A DNA stretch of 64,000 nt, from NCBI GenBank assembly GCA_035607415.1, contig DATNAQ010000140.1:103778-167777 (forward strand), read 5' to 3'. The position numbers and the translations under genes are program-made. Below the pieces are notes generated by a model that searched no databases, was not told the origin of the DNA, and saw only the letters and a list, made by a program, of their open reading frames with translations. Position 1 is the stretch's first letter, and the number at the start of each line of letters is the position of its first letter. Below, piece after piece: positions 45,801-54,247 of this stretch. This DNA comes from JAQBQH01 sp035607415 (GTDB taxonomy: Bacteria; Myxococcota_A; Polyangia; Palsa-1104).

Positions 45801-47271
45801 GCCGCAGATCGGCGAACGCATCCGACGGATAGCGGCCCGACAGCATGTCGAGGACGCCGTGGTACAGCTCCTTGCCCAGCCCCTCGAAGTTGTGCGCGCG
45901 CGTCACCACGCCGAAGAGCGCGTCGACGTTCCACGGCCGCTCGGCCACCATGGCGACGATCTGCTGTGACAGGACGTCGAGCGGCCGCTGCGGCACCTTG
46001 ATGGCCTCGACCTCGCCGCGCAGCATGCGCTCGGCGACGACGGCGGTCTCGAGGAGGTCGGCGCGGAACTTCGGCAGCATGGTCGCGTTCGAGCGACGCC
46101 CCACGCCGTGACCGGCGCGCCCGACGCGTTGCAGCCCGCGCGCGACCCCGCCCGGCGACTCGACCTGCACCACCAGATCGACGGCGCCCATGTCGACGCC
46201 GAGCTCCATGGAGCTGGTGGCGACGATGCCGCGCAGCTTGCCGGCCTTGAGCAGCTCTTCGATTTCCACGCGACTGTGTCGAGACAGTGACCCGTGGTGG
46301 GCGCGCACCAGCTCCTCGCCGGCGAGCTCGTTGAGCCGCCCCGCGAGCCGCTCGCACAGCCGCCGGCTGTTGGCGAACACGATCGTCGACTGATGGCCGC
46401 GCACGAGCTCGAGCAGTCGCTCGTGGATCGCCGGCCACACGCCCTGGCGCTCGTCGGCCGGCCGCTCGTCGGCACGCCCCGGCGGCAGCGACGCGGGCGC
46501 GAGCGGCGGATTCTCCATGTCCTCGACCGGCACCTCGATCGACAGATCGAGCCGCGGCTTCTCGCCGGCATCGACGATGGCGACCGGCCGCGGCTTGCCG
46601 TTCACGCTGCCGCCCAAGAAGCGCGCGATCGCCTCGAGCGGCCGCTGGGTCGCCGACAGTCCGATGCGCTGCGGCTCGCGCCCGGTCAGCTCCACCAGGC
46701 GCTCGAGCGAGATCATGAGGTGCGCGCCGCGCTTGCCCGGCGCCAGCGCGTGGATCTCGTCGACGATCACGGTGTCGACCGAGGCGAGGATGCCGCGCGC
46801 CTGCGACGCGAGCAGCAGATACAGTGACTCCGGCGTGGTGATGAGGATGTCGCCCGGCGCGCGCGCCAGCTGCCGTCGCTGCTTCTCGGGCGTGTCGCCG
46901 GTGCGGATGCTGACGCCGACGGACCTGAGGCGCGCGCCCAGCCCTTCGGCGGCGCGCGCGATCCCGGCGAGCGGCGCGCGCAGGTTGCGCTCGACGTCGT
47001 AGGCGAGCGCCTTGAGCGGCGACACGTAGAGCACGCGCACGCCCGGCTCCGCCGTCGGCGGCAGCTGGGTCACGCGGTCGAGGCACGCGAGGAACGCCGC
47101 CAGCGTCTTGCCGCTGCCGGTCGGCGCGAGGAGCAGCGTATGCTCGCCGCGCGCGATGTGCGGCCAGCCGCGCGCCTGCACCGGCGTCGGCGCGGCGAAG
47201 GCGTCGGCGAACCAGGCACGCGTGGACGGCGCGAACGCGTCCAGGGGCCGCAAGTCCTCCTGTGTCGGCAC
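42859..47271 (-). CDS. lhr: Lhr-type DEAD/DEAH-box helicase
   Basis: A 1470-aa protein, full Lhr length. Walker A is APTGSGKT (K55), Walker B DEIH (171-174), motif III SAT, followed by helicase C (~270-420) with HHGSLSRHSR and QRVGRAGH. Winged-helix and beta-barrel domains and a large C-terminal Lhr extension come next. It translocates 3-prime to 5-prime on DNA and unwinds RNA:DNA in repair. The start is GTG, 3 nt after the stop of the upstream Gcr-family gene. It forms a repair operon with the nei-like gene. Confidence 0.95.
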   Translation of the reverse strand: MPTQEDLRPLDAFAPSTRAWFADAFAAPTPVQARGWPHIARGEHTLLLAPTGSGKTLAAFLACLDRVTQLPPTAEPGVRVLYVSPLKALAYDVERNLRAPLAGIARAAEGLGARLRSVGVSIRTGDTPEKQRRQLARAPGDILITTPESLYLLLASQARGILASVDTVIVDEIHALAPGKRGAHLMISLERLVELTGREPQRIGLSATQRPLEAIARFLGGSVNGKPRPVAIVDAGEKPRLDLSIEVPVEDMENPPLAPASLPPGRADERPADERQGVWPAIHERLLELVRGHQSTIVFANSRRLCERLAGRLNELAGEELVRAHHGSLSRHSRVEIEELLKAGKLRGIVATSSMELGVDMGAVDLVVQVESPGGVARGLQRVGRAGHGVGRRSNATMLPKFRADLLETAVVAERMLRGEVEAIKVPQRPLDVLSQQIVAMVAERPWNVDALFGVVTRAHNFEGLGKELYHGVLDMLSGRYPSDAFADLRPRIVWDRARDELSARKDARLLAVVNAGTIPDRGLYGVHLGQEGPRIGELDEEMVHELRVGQTFLLGASSWRAVEIGRDRVIVKPAPGEPGKMPFWRGEGPGRPLELGRALGGFVRALGGKRDKDAIAWLQSEYKLDARAARNLVAYIREQAEATGELPTDETIVIERFRDELGDWRVCILSPFGARVHAPWALALEARLSEGAGFEVQSLWSDDGIVLRFATTYEGETDAPPERAHLVPEPDEVEELVLRELARSALFATHFRENAGRALLLPRNRPGRRTPLWSQRLRSQNLLAVALQHPAFPIVLETFREVLHDVFDVPALVELLGKIRRREVRVVEVETTRASPFSRSLAFAYVAAYLYEGDAPLAERKAQALTLDRNLLRELLGQEELRDLLEPQAIADVEADLQGLSPERRARHADAVHDLLRRVGDLTNDEVAARVDGEARAMLAQLVDSGRALSVRVAKQSRWIAVEDAAKYRDALGAALPAGVAAAFLAPATAPLEALVARWARTHGPFAADGRDVAKRLGLLPAQVAPVLRALVADGRLYEGEFRPGGSGAELCDPEVLRLVRRDTLARLRNEVAPVDAAVLGRFLPRWHGVGSARGGTGRLREAIDQLEGLALPFSELERVILPARVPDFQPRMLDELGAAGEIVWVGQGAIGSDDGRVILYRREHLASLYDVPATPELPSELHAAILKHLGERGASFVSQLPEAASRPDVVTVALWDLAWLGLVTNDTFAPLRSIGRTSRGPRGRFTLPAGGRWSTLASVIGAPPADTVRAHTRALMLLERYGVVSREAAAAESLAGGFASVAGVLRAMEESGKIRRGHFVDGLQGAQFAHAAAVDRLRAARDTDADAAGPPVVVLSAIDPANPYGALLPWPAEGARRAAGAKVVLAHGEPILFVERGGKKLRLLSAIDETLVPAALAALRRIAAARRHRQLRIEEVDGVPALHSPHAPLLERGGFRIEPGALVLSADD

Positions 47272-47274
47272 GGT

Positions 47275-49383
47275 CTATTGATGATGTATCGCCGCGGGCG
47301 CAGACGCCAGAGCGGCCGAGGCATCGGGCCCGACGGGCAGCAAGAAGGGCAGCGGCTGGCGCACGAACCGCGCGAGCACGGCACCGAGGAGGCGCCGTCC
47401 GGCGTGGCGCACGCCGCGTGCGCGCAAGGCGACGAACAGCGCGCAGGTGAAGCTGACGCTGAAGTTGAGCGCGAGCATGCAGCCGATTCCGGCCACCGCC
47501 GCCAAGAAGTGGGGCGCGCCGAACCCGAGCGTGCAGCCGGCGAGCGCCAGGCTGCCCGTCGAGAGGGTCACGTGGCGCACCTCGAGCGGAATGCCGAAGA
47601 ATTTTCCGATCACCGGCGTCATGCCGAGGAGCAGGCCGATGGCCACGTTGCCGCCGATGCCGGCCACGCCGTGCTGCAGCTTGCGGCCAAGCCAGCGCAT
47701 CGTGCCGCGCCCGACGATGGCGCCGAGGCGGTGGTTGGCGATCGCCTCGGGCAGCCGCCGGTAGGTCACCCAGTTTTCGAGCCAGCCCGCGCCGAGGCTC
47801 GACAGCCAGAGCAGGACGCCGGTGAAGGCCGCGAAGGGGATGGTGCCCGAGTGCAGCGGATCGAACGACTCGAGCGTGTGCTCGGCGGCGTGCTCGTCGA
47901 GGAACGGATGGCCGTGCGTGCGCACAAAATAGACGTTGAAGACGATCGACAGCGTGAACACCACCGACACGTTGCCGATGGCGGCGCCGAGCTGCGAGCG
48001 GCACACGCGCTGGATGAGCGTGACCAGGTCGTCGAGCTCGTCGCCCGCTTTTTCGCCCGAGCCGTGCAGCGACCCGGCCAGCGACGCCGCGATCATCGAC
48101 GGCTGCTTGGTCGCGAGCGTGAAGCCGAACAGCTGCATGAGGAGGAAGCTGGCGGCGTAGTTGATCGACGCCAGCGAACCTTCGACGAAGAGCGCCAGGT
48201 GCCCCCAGAGGACGAGGTACTTGAGGATGATGGTCCCGACGGTGATGAGGCCGCCGCCGCCGCCGGACGCCAGCATCTTCCACCACTGCTTGCGCGTCGT
48301 CGTGATGTAGTGCTCGCCGGTCTCGCCGGCGTGCTCGATGGCCTTGCGCGCGAGCAGGTGCAGGTTCGTCGAGAGCATGTCGCGCACGCTGCGATCGCGC
48401 ACGCGCGCCGCCGCGATGTGTGACAGCACGTGCAACGCCGCCGCCGCCCTGGCGTCGGCGCCGGCCGCCTCCGACACGGCCAGCAGATCGCGCAGGCGGT
48501 CGAGGTTCTTGGCGATGACCTCGATGCGATAGACCACGTCGACGGAGACGCCGAACTCCTCGAGGTGCGTCTTGACCGACTCGAGCGCGTCGCGGCACGC
48601 GGTGATCTGATCGCGGCACGCCGCCGCCGAGCCGATGCCCGAGAAGAGCGCGTCGCACAGGCGCGGCAAGAGGAAGAACGGCGACGCCGCCAGCGGCACC
48701 TCCGGGCTGCGCGCGCGGATCTCGCGCGACAGCCCGAGCGCCGAGGTGCGCGTGGCGACGAGCGCGATGACGTCGAGCGTGGCCTGGGCGAGCGGCGCGA
48801 ATGGCGAGGCGGCGCCGGCGGCGCGTGCGGAATCGTCAAGCAGCTTGACCAATCGCGCGGCCAGCTCGTCGGGCACGAAGCCGAGCCACAAGGCGTCGCG
48901 CATGGTCGGGAACATGCGTGACACCAGCGCGCCGAGATCGCGCGACGAATCGGCCGCGGGCAGAAGGCGCCGCGCCAGCCGGTCGGCCGACTCCGGCCAC
49001 AACCCGCGATCGTTGGGCAGCCCCGCCTCGAGCGCGGGCATGGCGTCGCCTTGGTTGCACACGCGCGCGACCGCGGCGGCGAGCGCGCGCCGCCAGCTCG
49101 GAACCTCCTCGAGGACCTCGACGAGCAGGCGCAGGCGCACCAGCGGCGCCGGCTCGCTCTCGATGAGCGCGCCGGGCGCGCGCAGCCAACGGCTCGCCGC
49201 CTCGAGCCCGCGCAGGGCGGCGTCGAGCGGCGGATCGGCCGGCAGCGACGCCAGCCAGCGATGCAGCGCCTTGACGTCGCGCGGCTTGAGCCGTCCGGCG
49301 AAGCGGGTCGCCAGTCCGTCGGCGTCGGGCGCCTGTGAGTCCGCGAGCGCCGGAGACGCCGAGGGGAGCATCCCCGGCATCAT
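47275..49383 (-). CDS. Gcr-family membrane protein (often annotated 'site-specific recombinase')
   Basis: A 702-aa protein. The N-terminal half is soluble and helical, with LHLLARKAIEHAGETGEHYI; the C-terminal half has about six to eight membrane helices. This matches the SpecificRecomb/Gcr family first named in Neisseria. The sequence shows no tyrosine or serine recombinase motif and the membrane segments argue against a recombinase, so the role is unknown. It precedes lhr by 3 nt and is probably co-transcribed. The start could also be the next ATG codon. Confidence 0.75.
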   Translation of the reverse strand: MMPGMLPSASPALADSQAPDADGLATRFAGRLKPRDVKALHRWLASLPADPPLDAALRGLEAASRWLRAPGALIESEPAPLVRLRLLVEVLEEVPSWRRALAAAVARVCNQGDAMPALEAGLPNDRGLWPESADRLARRLLPAADSSRDLGALVSRMFPTMRDALWLGFVPDELAARLVKLLDDSARAAGAASPFAPLAQATLDVIALVATRTSALGLSREIRARSPEVPLAASPFFLLPRLCDALFSGIGSAAACRDQITACRDALESVKTHLEEFGVSVDVVYRIEVIAKNLDRLRDLLAVSEAAGADARAAAALHVLSHIAAARVRDRSVRDMLSTNLHLLARKAIEHAGETGEHYITTTRKQWWKMLASGGGGGLITVGTIILKYLVLWGHLALFVEGSLASINYAASFLLMQLFGFTLATKQPSMIAASLAGSLHGSGEKAGDELDDLVTLIQRVCRSQLGAAIGNVSVVFTLSIVFNVYFVRTHGHPFLDEHAAEHTLESFDPLHSGTIPFAAFTGVLLWLSSLGAGWLENWVTYRRLPEAIANHRLGAIVGRGTMRWLGRKLQHGVAGIGGNVAIGLLLGMTPVIGKFFGIPLEVRHVTLSTGSLALAGCTLGFGAPHFLAAVAGIGCMLALNFSVSFTCALFVALRARGVRHAGRRLLGAVLARFVRQPLPFLLPVGPDASAALASAPAAIHHQ

Positions 49384-49438
49384 ACCCCGGCGGCGGGGGG
49401 CGCGTCAGCCCTCGAGCGTGTGTGTGGTCGGCGCCGCT

Positions 49439-50119
49439 TCAGCCCTGGGCGCGGCTGCGGTGGAACTTTTCCAGCTCGGCGTTGGCGTGCACGATGGTGC
49501 GCAGCTTCGCCTCGACGTCGGAGACGGCGGCGCCGGGGATCGCGAAGTACGCCTCGGTGTCACCGAGCGCGGTGTAGACGCGGTTGCCGATGCAGCCCAG
49601 GCTCGCGCCCGCCTGCTTTGCGTTGATCGCCGCCGGCAAGAGCGCGCAGGTGGGGCGGCCCATCGTCGGCGTCTCGCCGGTCACGCCGGCCGCCGTCGCT
49701 GCTTCGTTGAGGAGCATGAGCTGGCGCGCGTTGCCGCGCACGAGCACGACGTCGGGCGGCAGCGGCGCGCGATCGAGCGGCGCGTAGACGGCCACGCCGA
49801 ACGGCTCCTGGCGCGTCGGGATCGACGGCACTTCGTCCATCGACAGGTACTCGAGCCCGACCATGATCTTCACCAGGCCCTCGAGCTCCTGCTGCTCGGC
49901 GGCGCTCATCTTCACGTTGTGGGTGTGCGCGCCGACCGGGCACTTCTTGTGATCGTCGGCGTCGGTGTAGAAGATCTCGCCGGCGGCGGCGCGGCGCCAG
50001 TAGCCGCAACCGGCCGGCTCGGGCTGCGCGATGTGCGCGACGCCCGTGGGCGCCGTCGGACGGAAGGTGATGGCCACCGGGGCCGACTGCAGATCGAGAA
50101 GCTGCTGGAGATCGCTCAT
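49439..50119 (-). CDS. DUF169 family protein
   Basis: A 226-aa cytoplasmic protein. Family features: an N-terminal segment with PVAITF, a Cys-containing CGYWRRAAAGEIFYTDADDHKKCPVGAHTHN region, GMRPTC-like GRPTCALLP and a C-terminal SLGCIGNRVYTAL. DUF169 is uncharacterised. The conserved Cys/His pattern suggests a metal or Fe-S cofactor. The ATG overlaps the stop of the aminotransferase gene (ATGA). Confidence 0.82.
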   Translation of the reverse strand: MSDLQQLLDLQSAPVAITFRPTAPTGVAHIAQPEPAGCGYWRRAAAGEIFYTDADDHKKCPVGAHTHNVKMSAAEQQELEGLVKIMVGLEYLSMDEVPSIPTRQEPFGVAVYAPLDRAPLPPDVVLVRGNARQLMLLNEAATAAGVTGETPTMGRPTCALLPAAINAKQAGASLGCIGNRVYTALGDTEAYFAIPGAAVSDVEAKLRTIVHANAELEKFHRSRAQG

Positions 50120-51240
50120 GGCGCAGTCATACCACGCAGCGCCGGCGCGTGCGCCTCGCGGCGGTACTCGTCCCACGCGCGCGCCAGGCGTCGCGGCGCC
50201 TCGTCGAGCTCGGCGGCGCCGACGTTCGAGAAGCAGAGGCGCAGCCCGAGCGGCGCGACGCGCCCGTCGGGGCGGAAGATGCGCCCCGGGTCGAAGCTGA
50301 CGCCGTGGCGCGTCGCCGTCTCGAGGAGCGCGAGATCGTCGCCCGGCTCGTCGCTCTCGAGGAAGAGCGCGAAGCCGCCCTCGGGCTCGGCGAAGCGCCA
50401 GTTGGGCAGGTGGCGCCGCACCGCGCGCACCAGGCGGGCCGCGCGCGCGCGATAGAAGCGGCGGGCGCGGGCGAGGCGCGCGTCGAAGTCGTCGCCGGCG
50501 AGGAACAGCGCCAGCACCGTCTGGCCCAGGCTCGAGGCCTGGAGATCGGTCGCGTGCTTGAGCTCGAGCGCGCGCTCGCGCCACGCCGGCGGCGGCACCA
50601 GCCAGCCGACGCGCAACCCCGGGCACAGCGTCTTCGAGAAGCTGCCCACGTGCCACACGCGATCGCGCGCCTGGGCCAGGAGCGGCCGCGGCACGGCTCC
50701 GTCGAAGCGCAGCGCGGCGTAGGCGTCGTCCTCGATGACGTGGATGCGGCGCGCGAGCAGAGCGGTGCGCGCTTCCTCGCTCATCGGCCGGCTGTGCGGA
50801 TTGCCGATCGCCGGCATCGCGTAGAACGCGCGCACGCCGTCGTTCCAGCCGACGCGCAGCCGCCCGCCGCGCGTGCGGAACAGATCGAGCGCCGCCGGGT
50901 AGCTCTCGCCGTCGACGCCGACCTCGTCGCCGCGGGCGAACGCCAGCTGCGCCGCCAGCGCGATCGCCTGCTGCGCGCCCGAGGTCACGATCACCTCGTC
51001 GGCGCCGACCTCGGCCCCGCGCGCGCGCAGCCGCTCGGCGATCCACTCGCGCAGCTCGGCGCGCCCCTCGGGCCACGCATACTGCAAGGCGCTCGCGCGC
51101 GGCTCACGCATCGCGCGCACGAACGCGCGGCCGAGCGGCCCGCGCGGAAACAACGCATCCGACGGCAACCCGCCCCCTAGGCTGATCACGCCTGGTGTCG
51201 CGGCGGCGATCCGATGCAACCTCTCGACGCGCTTCTCCAC
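50116..51240 (-). CDS. PLP-dependent aminotransferase (class I/II, 2-aminoadipate type)
   Basis: A 374-aa fold-type I protein. The SGAQQAIAL cofactor loop, D in EDDAYAALRFD, and the Schiff-base Lys in GSFSKTLCPGLRVGW are visible. The fold also occurs as the C-terminal half of MocR regulators, but no HTH domain is present here. Start GTG at 51240. It is divergent from the DUF2252 gene (37 bp) and translationally coupled to the DUF169 gene. The substrate is unknown. Confidence 0.9.
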   Translation of the reverse strand: MEKRVERLHRIAAATPGVISLGGGLPSDALFPRGPLGRAFVRAMREPRASALQYAWPEGRAELREWIAERLRARGAEVGADEVIVTSGAQQAIALAAQLAFARGDEVGVDGESYPAALDLFRTRGGRLRVGWNDGVRAFYAMPAIGNPHSRPMSEEARTALLARRIHVIEDDAYAALRFDGAVPRPLLAQARDRVWHVGSFSKTLCPGLRVGWLVPPPAWRERALELKHATDLQASSLGQTVLALFLAGDDFDARLARARRFYRARAARLVRAVRRHLPNWRFAEPEGGFALFLESDEPGDDLALLETATRHGVSFDPGRIFRPDGRVAPLGLRLCFSNVGAAELDEAPRRLARAWDEYRREAHAPALRGMTAP

Positions 51241-51277
51241 CTATAGAATAGGTAAGCATCGAACGGGGGAATCACAG

Positions 51278-52516
51278 ATGACCGGGACCGCCGCGTCGCG
51301 CGACGCGCTCGACGCCATCATCCGTTACAACCGGCGCTTCGTCGGCGACGGGCGCGACCCGGCGTGGCTGCGCACCAAGCTCGACCGGCTGTGCGCCTCG
51401 CCCTTCGGCTTTCTGCGCGGCACGTTTCACCTCTTCGTCGCCGACTGGCAGCGCGCCGGCGACGATCCGCTCGCCGCCGGAGCGGACCAGCCGATCGTCG
51501 GCGATCTGCACCTCGAGAACTTCGGCGCCTTCCGCGCCGCCGACGGCAGCGTGGTCTTCGACGTCAACGACTTCGACGAGACCGCGAGCGGCTCGCCGGC
51601 GCTCGATCTGGCGCGCCTCGCCACCTCGATCGTGCTCGCCGACGAGAAGCACGGCGACGCGCGCGCCGTCGAGCGCATCGGCGCCTGCCTCGACGGCTGG
51701 TGCACGGCCGCGCGCTCGCTCGATCTGCGGCCGATCGCGCCCAAGGAGGCGCCGCCGCTGGTGCGCGCGCTCCTCGACACCGCCGAAGACGCCTCGCGCG
51801 GCGCCTGGCTGCAGCGGCGTGTCGAGGGCGACGCCGGCGCGCGCCGCTTCAAGTCGAACGACAAGTACCTCCGCGTCACCGACGCCACCGAGCGCGCGGC
51901 CATCGAAGCGGCGGTGCGCGCGTTTGCCGCCACCTGCGCCGAGCGTCCGCCCGAGGTGCCGGACTGGCCGCACGTCCTCGACATCGCCGTGCGCATCGCC
52001 GGCACCGGCAGCCTCGGCCGCTTCCGTTGGGCGATCCTGGCGCAGGGCAAGAGCGACAAGCCGGGCAAGGAGCGCATCCTCGAGCTCAAAGAGGCGCTGC
52101 CGTCGTCGCTCGACCCGACCTGCACGAGCGCCGCGCAGGCCGCGCGCGTCATCGACACGCAGCGGCGCCTGCAGGGCGCGCCGCCGGCGTTCCTCGGCGT
52201 CGCCGACGTCGGCGGCCGCGCCTGCACCGTGCGCGAGCTGCAGCCGACCGAGGCCAAGCTCGACGCTGCCGCGCTCAAGGCCGGCGATCTCGACGCGCTC
52301 GCGCGCGCCTGCGGCACCGTGCTCGGCCGCCTGCACCGCCGCGCCGGCGCCGATCTGCCGGCGCGCTTCGCCGGCCGCGAGGCCGCGCTCGCCCGCCGCG
52401 TCGCCGCTCATGCGCTGCGCCAGGCGGCGCAGGTCCACGACGACTGGGCCGCGCTGGTCGCGGCGCGCAAGCCGGTCGAGGCGGCGCTCTTTGCACCCGC
52501 GAGCGGAGCGGGATGA
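51278..52516 (+). CDS. DUF2252 protein (kinase-like fold)
   Basis: A 412-aa protein with GGGGGA 7 nt before the ATG. The signature GDLHLENFG (~74-82) and DVNDFDET are the presumed catalytic-loop and DFD-like motifs of this aminoglycoside-kinase-like family. It is uncharacterised biochemically. A TAGAAT at 51244-51249 could be its -10 element. Its stop overlaps the next start in ATGA. Confidence 0.88.
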   Translation: MTGTAASRDALDAIIRYNRRFVGDGRDPAWLRTKLDRLCASPFGFLRGTFHLFVADWQRAGDDPLAAGADQPIVGDLHLENFGAFRAADGSVVFDVNDFDETASGSPALDLARLATSIVLADEKHGDARAVERIGACLDGWCTAARSLDLRPIAPKEAPPLVRALLDTAEDASRGAWLQRRVEGDAGARRFKSNDKYLRVTDATERAAIEAAVRAFAATCAERPPEVPDWPHVLDIAVRIAGTGSLGRFRWAILAQGKSDKPGKERILELKEALPSSLDPTCTSAAQAARVIDTQRRLQGAPPAFLGVADVGGRACTVRELQPTEAKLDAAALKAGDLDALARACGTVLGRLHRRAGADLPARFAGREAALARRVAAHALRQAAQVHDDWAALVAARKPVEAALFAPASGAG

Positions 52517-53301
52517 CGGCGATCGTCGCGGCGACGGCCGTGGCGGCGCTCGCCGTCGCCGCGACCTTCGCGTTCCTGCAGATCGCGCGCCTCAACCGCG
52601 AGCTCGAAGCGCGCGTCGCCGAGCTCGCCGCCGCCAACGCCGAGCTCGAGGCGTTCAGCTACTCGGTCTCGCACGATCTGCGCGGCCCGCTGCGCGCCAT
52701 CGACGGCTTCGCGCAGATCCTCGAGGAGCAGCACCGCGCGCAGCTCGACGAGCAGGGCCGCCATTACCTGGCGCGCGTGCGCGCGGGCTCGGCGCGCATG
52801 GGCCACCTCATCGACGACCTGTTGTCGCTGGCGCGCGTGAGCCGCGCCGAGATGCACCGCGCCGACGTCGATCTCGGCGCCATCGTGCGCGAGATCGTCG
52901 ACGAGCTGCGCCGCCGCGATCCGGCGCGCAGCGTCGAAACCAGCGTCGCCGAGCCCCTGCACGCGCACGGCGACGGGCGCCTCTTGCGCGCGGCGCTCGA
53001 GAACCTCGTCGGCAACGCCTGGAAGTTCACCGGCAAGAGCGCGGCCGCGCGCATCGGCTTCGGCCTCGAGCGCCGCGATGGGCGCGACTGCTTCTTCGTG
53101 CGCGACAACGGCGCCGGCTTCGACATGGCCTACGCGCACAAGCTGTTCGCGCCGTTTCAGCGCCTCCATCCGCAGTCGGAGTTCGAGGGCACCGGCATCG
53201 GGCTGGCCACCGTGCATCGCATCGTCACGCGCCACGGCGGCCGCTTGTGGGCCGAGGCGTCGCCGGGGCAGGGGGCGACCTTCTACTTCACGCTCGGCTA
53301 G
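52513..53301 (+). CDS. Small membrane-anchored histidine kinase
   Basis: A 262-aa protein. One N-terminal membrane helix (~4-22) and a short coiled coil lead directly to HisKA with H54 (SVSHDLRGPLRAIDGF) and an HATPase domain (NLVGNAWKF, DNGAGF, GTGIGLATV). There is no sensor domain; the HisKA type is that of bacteriophytochrome-like kinases. It is translationally coupled to DUF2252 by ATGA. No response regulator is adjacent. Confidence 0.9.
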   Translation: MTAIVAATAVAALAVAATFAFLQIARLNRELEARVAELAAANAELEAFSYSVSHDLRGPLRAIDGFAQILEEQHRAQLDEQGRHYLARVRAGSARMGHLIDDLLSLARVSRAEMHRADVDLGAIVREIVDELRRRDPARSVETSVAEPLHAHGDGRLLRAALENLVGNAWKFTGKSAAARIGFGLERRDGRDCFFVRDNGAGFDMAYAHKLFAPFQRLHPQSEFEGTGIGLATVHRIVTRHGGRLWAEASPGQGATFYFTLG

Positions 53302-53314
53302 GACGACCCGCGCG

Positions 53315-54247
53315 CTACTCGGGCTTTTCGACGAGCGTGTACCCCGCGAACAGTCCGTTGTGCAGATCCATCGCATCGGGCCCGCGATCCCAACCGAGCG
53401 CCCGCGCCATCTGTCGCGCCGCCGTCGTGTCGTCGATCTCGAAGCCGACGACGCGAAAGCCGACGCGCTCGTAGAGCTCGCGCGGAAACGGCGACCGCCC
53501 GTCGGCCCACGGGATGTAGGGCTTGCCGGGCGGCGCCGGCGCGGGCGCGAGGTTGTAGATCAGCATGCGACCGCCCGGCTTCAAGAGGGCGAAGACCGCG
53601 CGCAGGAACGCCTCGTCGTCGACGCCGAGCTTGATCGTCTTGCGCTCGTCGACGGCCTGGGCGGGATGGATGTACCCGCGCTTGAGCACGTTCTTCGAGA
53701 CGAACAGATCGTAGCCGTCGCCGATGGCCGCGCGCACCGCCGCGTCGGCCGGCCAGCGCCCGTCGACGGTGCGCAGCCTTCCCGTGCCCCACGGCCCGTC
53801 GCGATCGGCGTACATCGCGCGCAAGAGCGGATCGACGTCGACACCGGCGACGTCGGCGCCGAGCGACGCCAGCGTCAAGAGCTGGCCGATCCCGCCGTAG
53901 CCGAAGTCGACGATGCGCCGTCCGGCGACGTCGCCGAAGCCGTGGCCGGCGAGAATCTCGAGCGGCCGCGCATACGCGAGCGGCGTGCCGTAGCGCGTCG
54001 TGTAGTAGTACTCCTCGTCGACGACGTGCGGCTTGCCGCCGACGACGACGGTGCGCGTCGCCACCTCCGGCAGCCGCGCCGCCGCAGCGACGTAGCGCCG
54101 CGCCAGCGCCGTGTGCACGAGCGGCCGCAGCGCGGTCGCCTCGGCGCGGATCGCGCGCACCCCGTGCGCCGGCGCGCAGCCGGCGACGGCCAACGCCGGC
54201 GCCATGGCCATCGTCATCGTCACGACAATCGGGCAAGATGCGCGCAT
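53315..54247 (-). CDS. Exported lipoprotein with SAM-methyltransferase-like domain
   Basis: A 310-aa frame. With the ATG at 54247 it begins MR and has a hydrophobic stretch and lipobox VAGC (Cys24). A start at 54217 would keep the lipobox but lose the positive charge. The mature part has a class I methyltransferase glycine motif (VDFGYGGIGQL, ~113) and an acidic strand end (AGVDVDP, ~135). A SAM-dependent enzyme outside the cytoplasm would be odd, so it may bind another ligand or the signal may be misread. The two ATGs of this gene and the divergent lactamase overlap in CATG. Confidence 0.7.
   Translation of the reverse strand: MRASCPIVVTMTMAMAPALAVAGCAPAHGVRAIRAEATALRPLVHTALARRYVAAAARLPEVATRTVVVGGKPHVVDEEYYYTTRYGTPLAYARPLEILAGHGFGDVAGRRIVDFGYGGIGQLLTLASLGADVAGVDVDPLLRAMYADRDGPWGTGRLRTVDGRWPADAAVRAAIGDGYDLFVSKNVLKRGYIHPAQAVDERKTIKLGVDDEAFLRAVFALLKPGGRMLIYNLAPAPAPPGKPYIPWADGRSPFPRELYERVGFRVVGFEIDDTTAARQMARALGWDRGPDAMDLHNGLFAGYTLVEKPE

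Noticed and set aside
47275..49383. Site-specific recombinase marking a mobile island
   Set aside because: The protein is of the Gcr membrane family and shows no recombinase catalytic motif; no integrase, att repeat or cargo pattern is nearby.
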